Assembly: GCA_902806595.1 (NCBI GenBank)
Contig: CADCXC010000013.1
Span: forward strand, 496,001-560,000
Direction of reading: 5' to 3'
Source: Pyrenopolyporus hunteri
Lineage: Eukaryota > Ascomycota > Sordariomycetes > Xylariales > Hypoxylaceae
DNA: 64,000 nt
Shown: positions 10,998 through 22,979 of the stretch, piece after piece
Position numbering within the stretch: the stretch's first letter is position 1
Layout of the letters: each line of letters opens with the position of its first letter
Notes under the pieces: model-generated
Told to the model about the DNA's origin: nothing
The model's input: the letters and a program-made list of their open reading frames with translations, nothing else
The model's database searches: none
Translations under genes and position numbers: made by a program

Positions 10998-12546
10998 CTT
11001 GACCGGCTTACACCCCTTGCTGCAGGGTCCTAATCCTAGAATATGCGATGCGACGACACGCGAAAGATACAATTACTCGACGGTTTTGGTTGTGGTTGAA
11101 ATTTCGAGGCTCTGCCGAAATGGTCTAAGGCTGAATTTGCCAAGGCGCGATATGATTGGTCGCTAGCCCAGATCCATTTGAGCAAAATCTGCATTAGAGG
11201 CCTGTACCAAGGTACATGCCTACATGTACAGAGTCCTCTACCTGGTGTATTTGCATAGATAGAGCGGTTCGGATGTCCCAAGTTTATGTACCTAAATTTA
11301 ACAAAATACCACCCATGTGGTCCATCCATAGTTGTATCATGTACCTCTCCTATCAACCTAATACCTTACATGAAGTACCACCTTACTCAGATACCTTGGG
11401 GTTGCAGCTCCGGACGGTCCGACTTATGATTTACGTAAATAGGTACCTACCTAGGATTCTCTCGGGTCCGGCGCTCTGAGAAGTTGCTAATTGTGGCTGG
11501 CGCTTAATGTGGTTCCATGCGTTTTGGGATCTCCGAAAATGGATCCATCAGATGAGGCTTTCAATAGATGTGGTGGCTCAGGCAGCCCGCCCCCCCCCCT
11601 GTCCGTGAATGCTACCTACCTTCTACCACCTGAGCTTGCTGAGGTACCTGGCAATCTACCCTAACCTCAGTCGAGGCTAGCGTTCCCTCCCCAATTGATC
11701 GACAGGTTATTGCATCAGAGCATTTCAGGCCGGGGGCATTCAGCATTCAGAGGACGGAACCCCCAAGGCTCGTTGACCTGCCACCCTCTTTTCCCACTTT
11801 TTCTGCGCTCTCGCTTTTGCGACCATTCGCAGGGGGAGCGGCACTTTACCCACGCTCGCGGCCTCAATGGATTAATTAGGACTACTCTCTTGTTTTTCTG
11901 TTTTTGTTTCCTTAAAACTCGATTTTTACAAATAGATTATTCCAATTGGTTTTGGGCGGGTTTTATCTTCTTCTACCGTTCGCCAGATCGGTGCTCTCTA
12001 ATCGTAAACCAACATCCGGCGCTATGGCCTTTCTATAGAACAGCTGGGGATTGCCGTCATCAAAGGCCCATTATATCTTATCCCCTTCTCCCCTTTCATT
12101 GTTCTCTCCGGCCTCTCATTCGCCTACCCAGGCTCGATCTTCGTGTGACGGTATATATCATAAGGTTCGAATCTCTCCTTCGACCACTCTACTCGACAAA
12201 TTCACGAAGGGAGACCTTTTAAGGGGCCACTGATAAGCCTATTCACTCGCGCCCAGGCGTATCTCTGGACTTCGACTCTGCCTCCTGACCGCATTTCAGC
12301 CCTGAACATCGCCCTGTACCAGGTGTCACTCTACCACCCTACCCACGTCTTACCTGCATGGAAAGTTCGGACGCTCTTTAAAATCAGAGATGACCTACGA
12401 ATATTAAATTCGCACAGGTCTATTTCTCACACACCAGCCATCGCTTCAACTCAGTTTTCTCCAACAAAGCAACCTTAGCCTCCTACGCACTACCGCATTC
12501 TAGTTCTTCCCCTAGCTACCTAGGCTGGGCAAGGCTGCGTGTCAGA
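10998..12546. promoter_or_regulatory. Divergent promoter/leader region, uL14m and SET9
   Basis: About 1.5 kb between two divergent genes. It contains a TAGGTACCTACCTAGG short palindromic repeat near 11440-11456, a C-run near 11591-11600, and long pyrimidine-rich stretches at 11770-12500 typical of fungal promoters and leaders. A 175-codon ORF at 11695-12222 has no domain character and is probably leader sequence of SET9. Confidence 0.4.
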
Positions 12547-14737
12547 ATGCCTCCGCATTCATCTGCCGCGTTGAAGAAGCAACAGATCACTTTAGCGCAA
12601 TTATCGTCCTACGATGATATCTTGACGGACGCACTGGTCGATCATGTGAGTGGGAATGTCCGTCCCCGACGGACGATGTTGGCACATTGGGCCCCCGGAG
12701 AGAACTGACCCTCAGCTCCAGGCGTATTATTGGACTACAATCCCAAAGAATCGCCCTTCTTATCATCCTTCCCGTGGTATAAAGGAGGAAGAAATCACAA
12801 AGATTATTCAGTCTCATCTCATTGTCGACCCGAATCTCGAAACTGCGGAGTCTAAGTTACTCGCGACGGACGGATTGCGCAAATTCTACGATGCGCTGAA
12901 GACGTCGAAGGAGAAGGGCGATTTCCGCGCCCACCTCCGCCGATACATGCAGATCTATCTCCCCGACTGTCCCTTCGAAGTCAGTTCGACAAATCGATAC
13001 ACAATCGTCACTCACGAAGCCGCCGTGACTGCGCGGAAGTTCATTAAAAAGGGGCAGCCGATTAAGTACCTTTCGGGGATTCAAGTGTTGATCACGGAGA
13101 AGGAGGAGAAGGAGCTCTCTAAGAGAAAGAAGGATTTCAGTATTGTCGTCAGCGCGAGGAACAAGTGCGCGAGTTTGTTCATGGGACCCGCGCGATTCGC
13201 AAACCACGACTGTGGAGCCAATGCGCGCTTGATGATTACCGGCCAAGCGGGAATCGAGATCATTGCGTCGCGGGACATCGAAGTAGGAGACGAAATCACC
13301 GTCACTTACTCTGAAAATTACTTCGGTGTGGACAACTGCGAATGTTTGTGCAAGACGTGCGAGGACAACTTAGCGAACGGATGGGCGCCAGCTGACGGTA
13401 CTATCGCTGTGAAGAAGAGTATCGAGACTACTTCCGCGGAGGGCTACTCTTTACGCCACAGAAGGCGCGGCGATAGCTGCGCATCCGCATCTAGAACTCC
13501 CTCAGTTACTCCTGATATCCGACCCCGGATTCTGAAAACACGATCCAAGACGTTGAAGACGGATTCTGAGCAAGGATCTACCATCGGGTCTCCAGCGCCC
13601 CAGGGCATCCTACGTCAAAAACGGAAGCGTGAGCCCGACTCGTTACAGTCGCCGCCGGTTACCCCAGATAAAAAGCTAAAGACGCTCCAGTACGAGGTCC
13701 AAACTGTAACCGTTCCGCCAAGCCTATCTAGGCGGAATAGCGATGAGACTTCAACTAGCGCCGATTGTTCGGATCGTGGAAGCGTGGATGTGGTTCTAAC
13801 GGACGTGACAACTCCAGAGGAGGACATTAAGGAGCCCAACCTACATTCGCCGACACCTTCTCCTTTGAAACTGACGACGACTGCTCTAAAGCAAGAGGAC
13901 TCAGAACCATCGCCCCTTTCCGAGATCACATATACCCCCTCAACTCCCGATACTCAGGACTCGATCGCCGCAGCACCGTTGCCTACAATCGAGAGTATCA
14001 CCCAACCCGAGGAAACTATAGCCACTCCCCCAGCAAGCCAGAGTGATGAACCGCGTCTAGAAATCGTTACAGTTCCGCCCGCTGCTACGCCCGCCATTCC
14101 TACCTCTGATTCAATACAGGCCATGGCGTCCGCGGCCGTAAACGTATCGTCCTCCACTTCAACCGATGATCCTAGTCCTAAACGAGGTCGCCCAAGGGGT
14201 AGACCGCCGAAGGGCGAGCCCGCAACCGGTAGCCACGCGACCGAGGAATCCAACACCCCTTCCCGTATTCGAACTCCCGGAGATTACACGCTTACTCCTG
14301 TACTACTTTCCGAGCCCAATACCGCCTGGATACACTGCACTGTGTGTAGCGAACCATTTGTACAGCAAAACGCTTATTATACACGAAGCTCCTGCCCACG
14401 GTGCGAGCGCCACTCGAAGCTATACGGCTACCAGTGGCCTAAAACCGAAAAGGAGGGTAAACACGATAAAGAAGAACGCATCCTAGATCACCGTACCGTC
14501 CATAGATTCTTAACCGCCGAGGACGAAGCGAAGATCCGAGGACGAAAATTTACTTCTGCCGCAACCGAGACTTCGCCGAGCGCAGAGACCCCGGAGAAAA
14601 GGGGAAGGGGTCGACCTCGAAGATCACTACTTGATCTAAACCGTGAAGATGATTCCCCCGATGGGCAGGACGAGGGTCTTAACAGCATTCGACGCAGTGC
14701 AAGAAGGCGGCAAGCAAGCCTTATGGTTGGTAGCTAG
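12547..14737 (+). CDS. SET9: Histone H4 lysine-20 methyltransferase SET9 (Suv4-20/KMT5)
   Basis: Nuclear SET-domain enzyme that methylates H4K20. Exons 12547-12645 and 12716-14737 (70-nt intron, donor GTGAGT, acceptor CCTCAG) give 706 residues. The N-terminus (LAQLSSYDDILTDALVDH, then AYYWTTIPKNR) is the typical Suv4-20 helical start. The SET core has GPARFANHDCGANARL (about residues 190-205, the NHxC cofactor motif) and GDEITVTYSENYFG (about 223-236). A Cys-rich post-SET zinc site follows (CECLCKTCEDN). The long tail is Ser/Thr/Pro-rich, with an AT-hook-like RGRPRGRPPKG near residue 523, a second Cys cluster near 573 (CTVCSEPF with a later CPRCERH), and a further KRGRGRPRRS. Length is within the range of fungal SET9. 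The first exon was chosen because the open frame alone lacks the conserved start. Confidence 0.93.
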
Positions 14738-15404
14738 CATACCTACCTACTTCTACCCATTAAGAGACAACAACTTCGATGAAGAGCGATAGGCTTAATG
14801 GGGCTTGTAACGGCCGCGTTGTGACGTATGGGTGTGTAATATATTATTCCTCGCAGGCATATTATCGGCGTTCTATGCCATAGCGTTTGTGTTATTCGTC
14901 TAGTTCGGTTGTATATTAAAAGACATATGCCGTATATTATCCAATACATAGTCCGCATTATACCCTTATATCCATTAATGTTTTTCAACGTTTTTTTACC
15001 TTTGCTGCAGTCAACGACTGATGAGTACCTAACCTAGGTAGGTATGCAGGTCTATTCTCAAGTGATATTCTAATGTGGGTACCTAGGTACATAGGTGGAT
15101 AGGTACATCTATAGAATCCCTACTCCGTAGAAAATATCTTCAAGTCGGACTACAGTTCGAACGCATTTCCGGCCACAGTTGACGTCAGGATACAGTACAC
15201 GTCATAATCAGGCACCTACATACATAATACATAGGTACCTACCGTAGCGGCAAAAGGTAGGTAGATGGAACGGTCTTTTTTTTGGAATGGTTTTGCAACG
15301 GGTAACGTTCCGTAGATTTAAAGCTTCTCATTGGTCAAATTTCGAAATATAGTGGGGCGCGACTTAATTGCCAGGTTTCGCGGTTGAATCCTGGTAATAA
15401 ATCG
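14738..15404. other. Intergenic region with TAGGTACC short repeats
   Basis: This is the 3' flank of SET9 leading into AT block 1. Clusters of TAGGTA/ACCTAGGT palindromic repeats lie at about 15026-15105 and 15212-15262. No gene is seen. Confidence 0.5.
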
Positions 15405-16690
15405 GCGTTATTATTTTAAAATACGATATCGTTTTATAATTATAAATCGTTTCATTTAAATTTTTTAAAAAATCGATTTTATTTATACGATTAATAATAT
15501 TTAATATTATATAAAAGTAATTTTATTATTTAAAAAAATAAAAATAAAAATAAAAAAATAAAAAAAATAAAAAAATAAAAAAAATAAAAAAATAAAAAAA
15601 ATGAAAAAATAAAAAAAATAAAAAAATAAAAAAATAAAATAAAAAAAATTTTATAAGTAATAAATTAATAACGATAACATTAAGTTATATACCGCGTAAT
15701 AAAATAAATAACATTAATTATAAAAAATATAATAAAAATAAATAATAAATAATAAATATATATTATAAATAATAAAAATATATATTACGAGTAATAAATA
15801 TATATTACGGGTAATAAATATATATTATAAATAATAAATATATATTATAAATAATAAAAATAAATAATAAATTTTAAAGAAAAAATAATATATAATATAA
15901 TTAACGTAAATTTTATATTAAAGTTTAAATATATTTTTATTACGTACGTAAATTTTATAATATAATAATAAAATTCGTAAAAAATATCCGTATAAATTAA
16001 AATTCGATTTTTAATAAATATAAAAAAAAATTAATTTTTTAATAAAATAATAAAAATAATAAAATAATAAAATAAAATAAAATAAAATAATAAAATAAAA
16101 TAAAATAAATAATAAAATATAATAAAATAATATAATAAAATAAAATAAAAAAAAAATAATTTTTTTTTTTAAAACGTTTTTTATTTAAAACGGTTTTATT
16201 TTTAAAACGATTTAAATTTAAATAAATATTTTTATAAATAATTTCGTATTATGTTTTTAAAACGGTTTTATATATTTATAAAATTTTATTATAATACGTA
16301 CGATATTTAATATATAATATTTATATATAATTAATTATTTTAAATACGTATAATAAATTATAAAAAATTTTTATTTATTAATTTATATTCGTTACATTTC
16401 GTAAATTAATTATAATTATTAAATATATATATATATCGTATAAATATAATAAAAAAACCTTATTTTATTAATATTTCGTATATTATTTATTAACTTTAAT
16501 TATAATTATAATTTTATACGATATAAAATTAAATAATAATTATAATATAAATTTATTAATAACTTATTAATTTTAAAAAATAATTTTTTTTTACGTATTA
16601 TAATTAAAAAATTCGAAATAACTTCGTATAATACGTAATAAATTAAAGTTTAAAAGGTAAAAAATTACTTTTAAGTAGTAGGGATATTTA
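15405..16690. repeat. AT block 1 (RIP-like, about 1.3 kb)
   Basis: Composition drops abruptly to almost only A and T. Residual C is nearly always followed by G. No coding frame survives. Sub-structures include an A-rich microsatellite of A5-A8 runs separated by single T (about 15530-15650), a 20-bp tandem repeat (15750-15851) and an AATAA-rich run (about 16020-16160). This is the usual look of heavily RIP-mutated repeat DNA or of an AT isochore in filamentous ascomycetes. I see no terminal repeats that would name the original element. Confidence 0.75.
15750..15851. repeat. 20-bp tandem repeat, five units
   Basis: Units of the form TAATAAATATATATTA followed by a variable four-base end (TAAA, CGAG or CGGG) begin at 15750, 15770, 15792, 15812 and 15832; the second unit is 22 bp. 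The variable ends differ only where G or C is replaced by A or T, as expected if a once uniform array decayed by C-to-T and G-to-A change. Confidence 0.7.
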
Positions 16691-16744
16691 ATTTACGGGG
16701 GTATCTAATACTAGCCACCGAGTAGGAACTTTTTACAACCCACT

Positions 16745-16792
16745 GTAGGTACGTAGGTACGTAGGTACGTAGGTACGTAGGTACGTAGGTAG
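16745..16792. repeat. 8-bp tandem repeat (GTAGGTAC)6
   Basis: Six tandem copies of GTAGGTAC, the last ending AG instead of AC, lie just outside the right edge of AT block 1. The unit contains GTAC palindromes and is a local expansion of the TAGGTA motif scattered through the intergenic DNA of this window. Confidence 0.9.
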
Positions 16793-17251
16793 GTAATTAT
16801 GCACATTGTTACACCCATGCATAAACGCATGGATGTATCTCAGGGGGGCGTAGTACCAATGTTTTATGTTGCCTCGTGGGTACCTATCTCCATACCCCCA
16901 ATCACGTAAGCCAGTTAAATGGGTCCCCCGTATCCTCCGCGTAACAACTTACGACTTTGGCTGGACGCTGACATTCTACAACTTCCAAGCCAACTCCCAA
17001 GTCGACTCCCAAGCCTCCTCTCGCGACCCGAACCTCTCGCCTTAAACCCAAACCATCCCACTTACCTAAATCACGCTATCCGAGCCATCGTCCTATACCC
17101 AAAACCACGTTAGTATACGTACTGCTTCATATACATACCTGGGTAGTTTGAGTGCTCTTCCATACACCTCAGACACCTCAGACACCTCACTACACACAAT
17201 ACTCACCAGCTCGGGCCCATTCCCAAACTTATATCCGCCTGGAACGCCACG

Positions 17252-17776
17252 ATGAGTCGTTGGTCGCAGTACGACACCGACGAAGAACGTCTGCCTGAGG
17301 GCATGCAACGTATCGGTTATGACGCCGACACGCAGACCTACACATTCCGTGATGCCGACGGTGGTATCTGGGAGAGCGCACCGGGCAACCGATACGGCGG
17401 CCTCCACCGCGTCACCGCAAACTACTCTCCCTACAACGACGGCGATGATACACACGATGCAACCCAGCCACTGCATCAACCTTCGACCGGGCCTCGTCCC
17501 TCGTGGCGACATGAGATGATGCCTCTTCTCAATTGGTTCCTGCTGGTCGGCCTATTCCTCATCTTCGTTTTCTGGATCATCACTGGTGCCACCAAAAAGG
17601 TCGATCCGACCATCTGCCGGGAGCACAGCAGCCCCTACAAGATCAAGTCGGGCGACAGCTGCTGGGCCATTGCTGAGGAACATCACGTCGAACTCGATTC
17701 CCTCCTACACGAGAATCTGGGTCTTGACTGCGATAAGTTAGCCATCGGCGGCACCATCTGTATCCCAGGGGTCTAG
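17252..17776 (+). CDS. Membrane-anchored single-LysM protein with conserved MSRW module
   Basis: A single exon of 174 residues. It has three parts. The first is an N-terminal cytosolic-looking module (residues 1-45: MSRW, LPEGMQRIGYDADTQTYTF, GGIWES). The second is a hydrophobic membrane helix near residues 90-112 (LLNWFLLVGLFLIFVFWII). The third is a C-terminal LysM domain (about 125-174: YKIKSGDSCWAIAEEH, LDSLLHENLGLDC, AIGGTICIPG). LysM domains bind N-acetylglucosamine polymers such as chitin. There is no signal peptide, so the helix probably acts as a type II anchor that places LysM outside; this orientation is inferred. The N-terminal module recurs in the gene at 54232. Secreted fungal LysM effectors usually have a signal peptide, so this is a different architecture. 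Confidence 0.85.
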   Translation: MSRWSQYDTDEERLPEGMQRIGYDADTQTYTFRDADGGIWESAPGNRYGGLHRVTANYSPYNDGDDTHDATQPLHQPSTGPRPSWRHEMMPLLNWFLLVGLFLIFVFWIITGATKKVDPTICREHSSPYKIKSGDSCWAIAEEHHVELDSLLHENLGLDCDKLAIGGTICIPGV

Positions 17777-18172
17777 ATTTCGCTACACTAAGGGTCGCAG
17801 GGCCCTCGCGTCGTTCCAGGGTCCTTGACACAGTAGTGCTGGTTCACATGCTTTGAATGTCGGGACCGAACCATTAGCTTCAGACGTATATAGGCCTACG
17901 CACGTGCTATTCCACTTCCTTGGATGCACCATATCACAAATTCATTTCGGCTACTATCCTTGAATCGACATATTCGATGACACAATATGCTACTTCCCCG
18001 GCCTCGTGTACAGTCTCCGCCTATCCCGTTCTTAGACAGTAATACGAACGCCACGTCTAACCATGTTCTCTATTACGCGAAAGCTATCAGAATCAGACCA
18101 GACCAATTATGAACGAAGGCGGTAGGCAATACGACTTACGCCGAACACAGCGTACTTACCTAGTTTCGAACT
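17777..18172. other. Intergenic region between convergent genes
   Basis: About 0.4 kb between the 3' ends of the LysM gene and the dehydrogenase gene. No features are seen. Confidence 0.5.
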
Positions 18173-19216
18173 TCAATAGGCGGATTCCATGATCGACAGC
18201 CTACCACCGTCAAAGACAAGGACGAGTCCATTGCAAAAGGAGCCGGCTTTGCTAGCTAGATAAAGGATAGTGCCGGCCATTTCGTCGTCGCCGCCGAATT
18301 TCCTAGCTGGGATATGGCTACGATGCCCGAAAGGTTCCTTAGAGGGATCACGGGCCCTCAATAGTGAACTGGTCATTTCGGAATGGAACACTGCAGACCG
18401 TTTAGTCCCTTGGAATGCTGAGACATTGACGAGACTTACATCCTGGAGCAAGCGCATTAACCCTGATCCCATGCTTGGCGAGACCGGTACCCATTTGCTT
18501 CGCGAGCTGCGTCAGTCCTGCCTTGCTTGCTAGATAGGAAGGGCTGGATGCCGCGTTCCGGCTGAAGCCTGAGATGCTGCTAGTGACGATAATGTTACTC
18601 TGGACCTCACTTCAGTACACGAGGCCGACTACTCGTCAAACCCTCCTTACCTGGATTGACGGGACGTCGCTGCCCTGCTCCGTTGGTGCTCCGAATCCTC
18701 CCTTCAGAGCCTGCTTATTCCCCGCATCTAATAATTCGAGAAACGCTAAGACGGAGTAGAATGTCGCAGTAGTATTGACATGGAGGACCTGGGTAAAGTC
18801 TGCCATAGCGACGTCTTTGAACATACTTTTCTGGAGCTCCTGGATGGATAGTTCGTTGTTCCACGAAGCAACGGGGCCGAGTATGCCCGAGTTGGCAATG
18901 AATATGTTGATGTATCCAACGTCTTTGGTCACGAAGTCAACCGCGGATTGGAGGGACGCCTTGTCCGTTATATCACACTGTATCGGGACGATGCTGGGGT
19001 GGGTAGTTGCGGCTGTTTCGAGGACCTCACGTCGTCGTCCCAAAATGTACACTTTCTTCGCTCCGGCTCCCGCCAGCGCCTGAGCCATAGTAAACCCGAT
19101 GCCTACGGACAAGTTAGAAACATACAGAAAGTCTCGAAACGTATGACAGTACCGCTTCCACCGCCAGTAACTACGGCCACGATGCCATCCACTCGAAATA
19201 ATCTAGACGTATCCAT
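18173..19216 (-). CDS. Short-chain dehydrogenase/reductase
   Basis: Classical SDR oxidoreductase, probably NADP-dependent; substrate unknown. Four exons (19216-19153, 19102-18651, 18599-18440, 18390-18173) join in frame to give 297 residues, with introns of 50, 51 and 49 nt. The cofactor motif TGGG-SG-IG is split by the first intron. It is followed by LGRRREVLE, whose arginines after strand 2 favour NADP(H), then NSG (the NAG-type motif), the catalytic Ser in VTSSISG, and YLASK (catalytic Tyr and Lys). The PGLFHSEMT segment and the C-terminal NGLVLVFDGG are typical of the fungal fabG-like subgroup. All catalytic residues are present, unlike the SDR relic at 34.9 kb, which belongs to another subfamily. 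Confidence 0.9.
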
Positions 19217-20588
19217 TGTCGGTTGCTCTCTAGGCAAAGATGGCCACGAATGATTATGCGATTCACAAACGCCAACAAATAGAAGGATAGTGCTACTTAA
19301 AATAATAGATCAATCGGTTCTTATTACAAGGCTCTCTACCCAGAATTAGTCGGATCTGTTGAGAATAACTTAAATATGTGGTGGGTAAGCTGGCATCCAG
19401 CATTCCTACCTGCTAGACACCTGGGTACCTAATACCCGAGACATCTCTAAAGTCCGGCCTCTTTACGGACGTCCGTTCAAGCTGGGATTGTGAAACAATA
19501 ACACGGATTACCAAAATCGCTATCTACGATCTAGATCGATGCAGTCGAACGCAAGACGCCACCAATCAGTACATACCCTCCCGTCCTCTTCGCGTCCAAG
19601 ATGTCGACCCTGGACCCGTCGACTCTTCCACCCCATCACAACTTTTCATTGGGGGACACCTAGAAGCGCGAGCGCATGCGTGGGCTGGGTAGTTTACAGA
19701 CGATGTGGGACAATACCTATCCATTCTACTAACCTTCGGCTCTATGTCGAATATTGCAACTCTGTGCCCGCTTAAGTATCTACGGCGATGAAGAGTACGT
19801 TCCTAGTGTTCAAGGTAAAGGTTTCCACGATACGACTAGCCTCTGGCCACGTCCAGCAATATACACGCATCACTCTATATAGGTCAAGCTACCGTTCAAT
19901 ATCTAAAGATTCTAGCACAAACAAACCACGACTGCCGTACGGAAAGCTGCATTCCCCGTGCCGAAAGAAGATGAACTGAACAATATCAAACAGTAGTCAA
20001 CAAGGTAGCGACGACAGTCTCAGATTGAGCTAGAAGACCTGGGACCGTTGGAGCACGTCGATCGTATCGGCTAACGACTAAAAAGATCCCGTTTGTATGA
20101 AGGTTACAGGCCTGCGTATATGGAAGCATCTCGTTTAATGCTTGGCTCTACTACACATTCGCATTAGATTCTCCAAACCCATTAAACCACCTGGATGATC
20201 TGAAGAGCGCAGTGATTCGACTGGGCGACGGTAATCAGACAAGATATCAGTGGGTAATGATAGATGATCTGCTGCCTGGTAAAGAGATATTACATTTGAC
20301 CTGTCAATATTTCCACCCCTACGTAGCATCCAGACTCACTTGGAAACCGCAAGTAAAACCTCTTAGATCCGATCAGGTATTAGAATATATTCCCTTCTTT
20401 TCACTTCTCTTCTCTTCTCCCATTTCTGAACTCAGTTTTGACTATATATTACGTCTCCGAGCATAACTCATTAATCGACTTCGAAACTTGTTACCATCTA
20501 TCGTGAATCACCCTTGTCGTCAATTCGAATAATATACGATTCCTTCAAGTTGAAGACGCGGTTCCTACACCACTAATACTAATCGGCC
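19217..20588. other. Intergenic region, divergent promoters
   Basis: About 1.4 kb upstream of both the dehydrogenase (minus) and the GTPase (plus). ORFs are short and unconvincing. A CT-rich run near 20390-20425 precedes the GTPase. No repeats stand out. Confidence 0.45.
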
Positions 20589-22038
20589 ATGGCCATCACG
20601 GCTTCCACTGAAGAGTCTACCCAGGAACACGGCACTAAACCAAATTCCACATCGTCCCGACGCTATAACCCCCCTTCAAATGACACCCCCGACGTCCCTG
20701 CGAACCATAACATTGACTTCGGCAAGCTCGGCGACGACGAGGATGGGGTAGGGAAGCCGAAGCCCACCACCCCAATTAACGAAACTGCTCTATTAAACAA
20801 TATGTGGGCGCAATTGGTGCATAAGGCGCATAAGAAATTGAAGTTGGCCGGCAACGCCAAGGATGCGGCAACGAACAAAGCCATTCGCTTTATCAAGAAA
20901 CAGTAAGCCATCCCGATTACGAAGTCTTGACATATGTCTTCATAATAACATCGCCATAGCTTTGCTGGAACTAAAATGATATTCGTGGTCGGCCAGTCAG
21001 GGACCGGGAAATCGACAATACTCCGCGAGCTGACCGGGTTGGACCTGAAGATTGGATCGACCATGGCATCGGGTACGTGATATCCTTTACGCCCCAACTA
21101 TCCTTGTTCTTGGGGGGGGAGACGTTAACCCTGATGGAATAGGTACGACGAAATATGAGATCTGTCCCGCAATCCTGGACGGAGAGCAATATCTATTCAT
21201 TGACACACCAGGCTTCGGTGCCGGTGACATGGATAATGTGGATACTTTCGAGGATATCATGGCCTGTCTACAAGCTCTCGGGCCTTTTGTCAACGTCGTC
21301 GGCCTCATGTTCGTTTTCGGATGCCCAGAAGCTAGACTACGAGTAGAAGATCTTCGGACCATTCAATGGGTGCAGTGTTTTTGCGGCCCAGCTTTTTTCC
21401 ATAACATCACATTCGTCACAAGCAAATGGGACACCTTGAACGAGGATGGGTTCGAAGAGGCTTGGGGGAGAGTCCCAGAACTTCTCTCCAACCGCGAGGT
21501 GCAGCAAATTCTGAGTCCGCCAGGTAACTATCGTGGAGGAGCGGTCTACCACCACGGCTTCCCCGGTGGTCAAGGTTCCATCCACTCATACCCCGCCATG
21601 TCGAAGAAACGCGAGGAAGGAAAACGGGGAGATGAGCTTCGTAACTTGATCCGGCGTCGGTATGCTAACTCCGAGCCGGGGCAACTTCAAGTAACTCGAG
21701 AAGTGATGAGTGGCACGCCCCGCCTAAAGACTGAAGCAGCTAAGATCTTAGACGCCAACCCGGTCACAACCAAAATCCATATCGAACAGGACCGTGCCGT
21801 CATGTTTCCTCCTCCACCACCCCCTCGCCAGCTCCAGCATCCATCAGTATGGGAGCCTGAAGACGAAGTCTTAATCCGTACGTGGTCATCCCCAGCCCCT
21901 CGATCCCACGACACATCACCGCCGCCACCCGTGCACGATGAGGGCGGATCTAGCACGTGGTACGAAAAAGTCGCGTTCTGGATAGGGGTCGGCGTGAAAG
22001 CCGCAATATTCTTCCTAATAGGTTCCTTTAGATTCTAA
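20589..22038 (+). CDS. AIG1/IMAP-like P-loop GTPase with C-terminal membrane anchor
   Basis: Exons 20589-20902, 20960-21072 and 21143-22038 give 440 residues, with introns of 57 and 70 nt (donors GTAAGC, GTACGT). The N-terminal 100 residues are polar and probably disordered. The G domain shows G1 (VVGQSGTGKST, about residues 114-124), a strand ending in G3 (FIDTPGFGAGD, about 161-171) and a G4-like TSKWD (about 235-239). The G4 motif departs from NKxD in the way seen in AIG1/Toc-like and other fungal AIG1-type GTPases. A proline-rich stretch (PPPPPPRQ) precedes a final hydrophobic helix ending SFRF, so the protein looks tail-anchored in a membrane. Its biological role is unknown; family members work in membrane, immune or organelle contexts. 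Confidence 0.8.
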
Positions 22039-22979
22039 AGAGTTAATCCTGAAAGATCTAAGGAAGCCCGCTTTCCGAACACGCGTGTTCCATAGGAAAT
22101 CGTGGAACAATTTACCTAACCTACGTAGATAGGCTGACGGTTCGCGACGTTCGTCACTTTGGCGGAAGGTCCTCGATGGTCGACGTCGTGGTGGGGAGGG
22201 GGGACCGGAGAGTCTTGGAAAAGGCTTACGGCGTACTAAACTATTCCCTTTTTTGGTTTCATTGGACAAGGCCTGAGTATCTACCTAAATTTGCACACTC
22301 CCTACCTAAGCACCTGAGGTTTAGCAGCACGTCCCAAAAGCATGATCGGTGATAATTACCTAGCCACACTGGTAGATATTTTCCGCACTGGTTTCCACAC
22401 ATTTATCCGATGGGACGCATTTGAAACGCGATGCCCGGACAAGACCCTCTATCGATGGCCCCCCTCATGGCCCAAGGTACGTTGTAGATCCCCGGATTTT
22501 TATTATCGAGATGGCGGCAACGCACGGCAGACCCGCTCCCGAACTGGGGATTGTCGATCCTGCGCCAAGTGTAATTCTGGATGAAAGACATGGGACATGG
22601 GGCAGTCTTAAGCTTCTTACATGATTATGCCGCGCCAACTTCTGTTTGATAGACCGTATCCGCTTCTGGCCGGATACAACCGTCGTCGCCTTTCATAGGC
22701 CTCACTAACATAGCAACACGAAGCCCGCTTGATCTTCGCGGTGGTTTAGTCCTGAATTTAGTCAGTACACGGCACCTAATGAATGAGTGAAAAGGATTCA
22801 TGGAGCGAGGGGAACTACAAATAGACACACAATTCACCGGACTGATATATCAGTATTTGTACGATAACCTAGGATTCTCTTAACATTTTCGCTTCCGTAT
22901 GAATTTACATTGACGACCTGGAGTCGCCCTTTTTTCATTCACCATTTAATCTTAATTCGCGCATTGGACGATCGAAGCC
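22039..22979. other. Intergenic region
   Basis: About 0.9 kb between the GTPase and the BAS2-like gene, both on the plus strand. No coding frame is supported. It probably contains the promoter of the secreted protein gene. Confidence 0.45.

Noticed and set aside
12161..12190. tRNA T-loop-like GGTTCGAATCTC with a nearby CCA
   Set aside because: The flanking bases do not form a five-pair stem and no D-arm, anticodon arm or acceptor stem can be drawn upstream.
11695..12222. 175-codon ORF upstream of SET9
   Set aside because: Translation is rich in Arg, Phe, Leu and Pro without domain pattern, and the stretch is pyrimidine-rich as expected of a long leader or promoter.
16745..16792. Tandem 8-bp repeats considered as a CRISPR-like array
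   Set aside because: There are no spacers, the unit is 8 bp, and the genome is clearly eukaryotic; it is a microsatellite.
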